In this document: positions 46,777-47,636 of the stretch, piece by piece
How the letters are laid out: each line of letters begins with the position of its first letter
Position numbering within the stretch: the first letter of the stretch is position 1
Assembly: GCA_003142475.1 (NCBI GenBank)
Contig: PLMK01000008.1
Location: 43,614 to 91,249 of the forward strand
Origin: Ignavibacteriota bacterium
Lineage (GTDB): Bacteria; Bacteroidota; Ignavibacteria; UBA10030
Length of the DNA: 47,636 bases
Reading direction: 5' to 3'
The notes under the pieces: generated by a model
Database searches by the model: none
Seen by the model: only the letters and a program-made list of their open reading frames with translations
What the model was told of the DNA's origin: nothing
Made by a program: the position numbers and the translations under genes

Positions 46777-47113
46777 AATTAGATACCGAAGAAATTAAGC
46801 GTTTTTTAAGGGCTGCGTTTGGTTTGGTATCTATGTCCGAATATAATAGTTCGGACAGACGTGCCGAGTAAGAATTCCCTAGAATATCTTTTCACAAAAT
46901 AAGGAGTTTAGCTGATGATAAGATGGTTAACATTTAATTCTAGTTAATTCCCGTCGCGTCCTAAGCGATCTACATCTAAAAAAAATGGCGTGATTGCGGG
47001 TTCGAACTTTTGAAGTCTGGAATTCTTTAAAAGTTTTTGTGGATGAAGAATTTGTAAGGGATGCCGTAAAGAGGCATTTAGAAATTTCAAATAATCTCAT
47101 ATCGGAGGAACAA
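46777..47113 (+). promoter_or_regulatory. Structured 5' leader of the surface-protein gene
   Basis: The predicted transcript begins with two consecutive stems: TAGATACC (46780-46787) with GGTATCTA (46826-46833), then TGTCCGAA (46834-46841) with TTCGGACA (46850-46857). They are directly adjacent and could stack. Further on are a mini-ORF at 46915 and a small stem, ATGCC/GGCAT (47061-47077). I do not recognise a known riboswitch core. The length and paired elements suggest a regulatory leader, but this is inference and no covariation evidence is available. Confidence 0.5.
46915..46947 (+). CDS. Possible 10-residue leader mini-ORF
   Basis: ATG at 46915 is preceded by AAGGAG (46901-46906) at 8-nt spacing, a strong ribosome binding site. 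It encodes MIRWLTFNSS and stops at TAA 46945-46947. The ribosome binding site is better than that of many real genes here. It may be a translated upstream peptide, a decoy, or the broken start of an older gene. It carries no obvious repeat of a single amino acid that would identify a sensing role. Confidence 0.35.
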   Translation: MIRWLTFNSS

Positions 47114-47636
47114 ATGTTTACAAAAAAACTTTTCAAACTTGGTGCACTGCTTGTCGTGCTGACTATAGTTCTGAGTATTTCTGTACTTGCTCAGATTTAT
47201 GTAAGCGCAACTGACGGTGACGATACATTTGGTACTGGCGTTGCAATGGGAACGCAAGCATACAGTTCCATTTCTAAAGCCATTAGTATGGCTGCTACTG
47301 GAACTACTATTTATGTTGAAGCTGGCACGTACGATGCCGCCCATGTCAGACCGGTTCAAGCAGGTGGGACAGGTGATGATATTTTAGCCGTCACAGGCAC
47401 AAAGAGCTTAACTTTTGTTGCTGTGGCACGCGGTGTTGATGTTACGGTAATCGTAACATATGGTATCAATATTAATACGAGCGGTACCGTAAGCTTGGGG
47501 CAGACCGGTGAAACTTTTAATTTAGGTGTTACTGCTACTGCTTTAAAGCTTACACAAGGCACACTGAATATTGGATCTGCGAAAGTTGTTCTGGGCAACG
47601 GTGCAACTCTTACGGTTACAGATGGTACATTAAATG
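47114..47636 (+). CDS. Secreted beta-helical surface protein (5' part, runs off window)
   Basis: The frame opens at ATG 47114 behind GGAGG (47104-47108) and remains open for 174 codons to the window end. Residues 1-27 form a signal peptide: KK, a hydrophobic run ending VLTIVLSISVLA, then cleavage before QIYV. The mature start QIYVSATDGDDTFGTG, then AYSSISKAISMAATGTTIYVEAGTYDA (core AISMAATGTTIYVEAGTY), is typical of parallel beta-helix (pectin-lyase-like) surface proteins. Repeating Thr/Gly/Val strands follow (SLGQTGETFNLGV, KVVLGNGATLTVTDGTL). It is probably a large adhesin-like or cell-surface protein. The C-terminus, including any sorting domain, is not visible. Confidence 0.82.
   Translation, partial: MFTKKLFKLGALLVVLTIVLSISVLAQIYVSATDGDDTFGTGVAMGTQAYSSISKAISMAATGTTIYVEAGTYDAAHVRPVQAGGTGDDILAVTGTKSLTFVAVARGVDVTVIVTYGININTSGTVSLGQTGETFNLGVTATALKLTQGTLNIGSAKVVLGNGATLTVTDGTLN

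Noticed and set aside
46996-47012. GGTTCGAAC resembling a tRNA T-loop
   Set aside because: The flanking bases do not form a T-stem, and no acceptor or anticodon stem could be found nearby.
1-47636. CRISPR arrays, prophage, insertion sequences, rRNA or tRNA genes
   Set aside because: I looked on both strands for regularly spaced repeats, transposase motifs and conserved RNA cores and saw none. A small tRNA could be missed by eye.

Overview
The window reads like a chromosomal segment from the Bacteroidota/Chlorobi/Ignavibacteria (FCB) side of the bacteria. This is inferred from the Bacteroidota-like ketol-acid reductoisomerase and class II aldolase, a PA14-containing GH31 enzyme, a beta-barrel-like SppA fusion and moderate GC. 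No rRNA or other direct marker is present, so the placement is tentative.

Positions 1-881 hold the 3' part of hemN. From about 1030 to 29342 there is one long co-directional biosynthetic array. It starts with a leader peptide (1092-1247) extremely rich in Val, Leu and Ile codons. After that come alternative hairpins and an 8-codon mini-ORF, which together look like an amino-acid-sensing attenuator. The genes follow: ilvD, ilvB (with a vestigial second N-terminus in front of it), ilvH, gltB, gltD, ilvC, cimA, aroF, leuA, an OsmC-like gene, leuC, a trans-aconitate/isopropylmalate-type methyltransferase, leuD, proC, leuB, a stand-alone homoserine dehydrogenase, fused aspartokinase/homoserine dehydrogenase (thrA), an ApgM-family proposed homoserine kinase, a LysE/RhtB-type exporter and thrC. 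Together these cover Val, Leu, Ile (through citramalate) and Thr synthesis, glutamate synthesis for amino groups, and the last step of proline synthesis. No ilvE, ilvA or classical thrB is in the window.

Positions 29423-32510 hold small stress-type genes: an unknown protein, a MarR regulator, an NADPH-dependent FMN reductase cut by an in-frame stop, DoxX, a muconolactone-isomerase-like protein and a secreted YceI, closed by a strong hairpin at 32520-32554. Two large secreted glycoside hydrolases (a clan GH-A enzyme and a GH31 enzyme with a PA14 insert) converge at about 35850.

Positions 39352-46248 hold a DEAD-box helicase, class II fructose-bisphosphate aldolase, a shared bidirectional terminator, a 28-bp palindromic repeat, an SppA peptidase fused to a barrel-like N-terminus (minus strand), two tandem SpoIIAA-like paralogues and a YjbQ-family gene. 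The last 1.4 kb is an AT-rich gene-poor stretch, then a near-consensus promoter, a structured untranslated leader of about 340 nt and the start of a secreted, probably beta-helical surface protein that runs off the window.

All calls come from reading the sequence by eye. No database or folding program was used.
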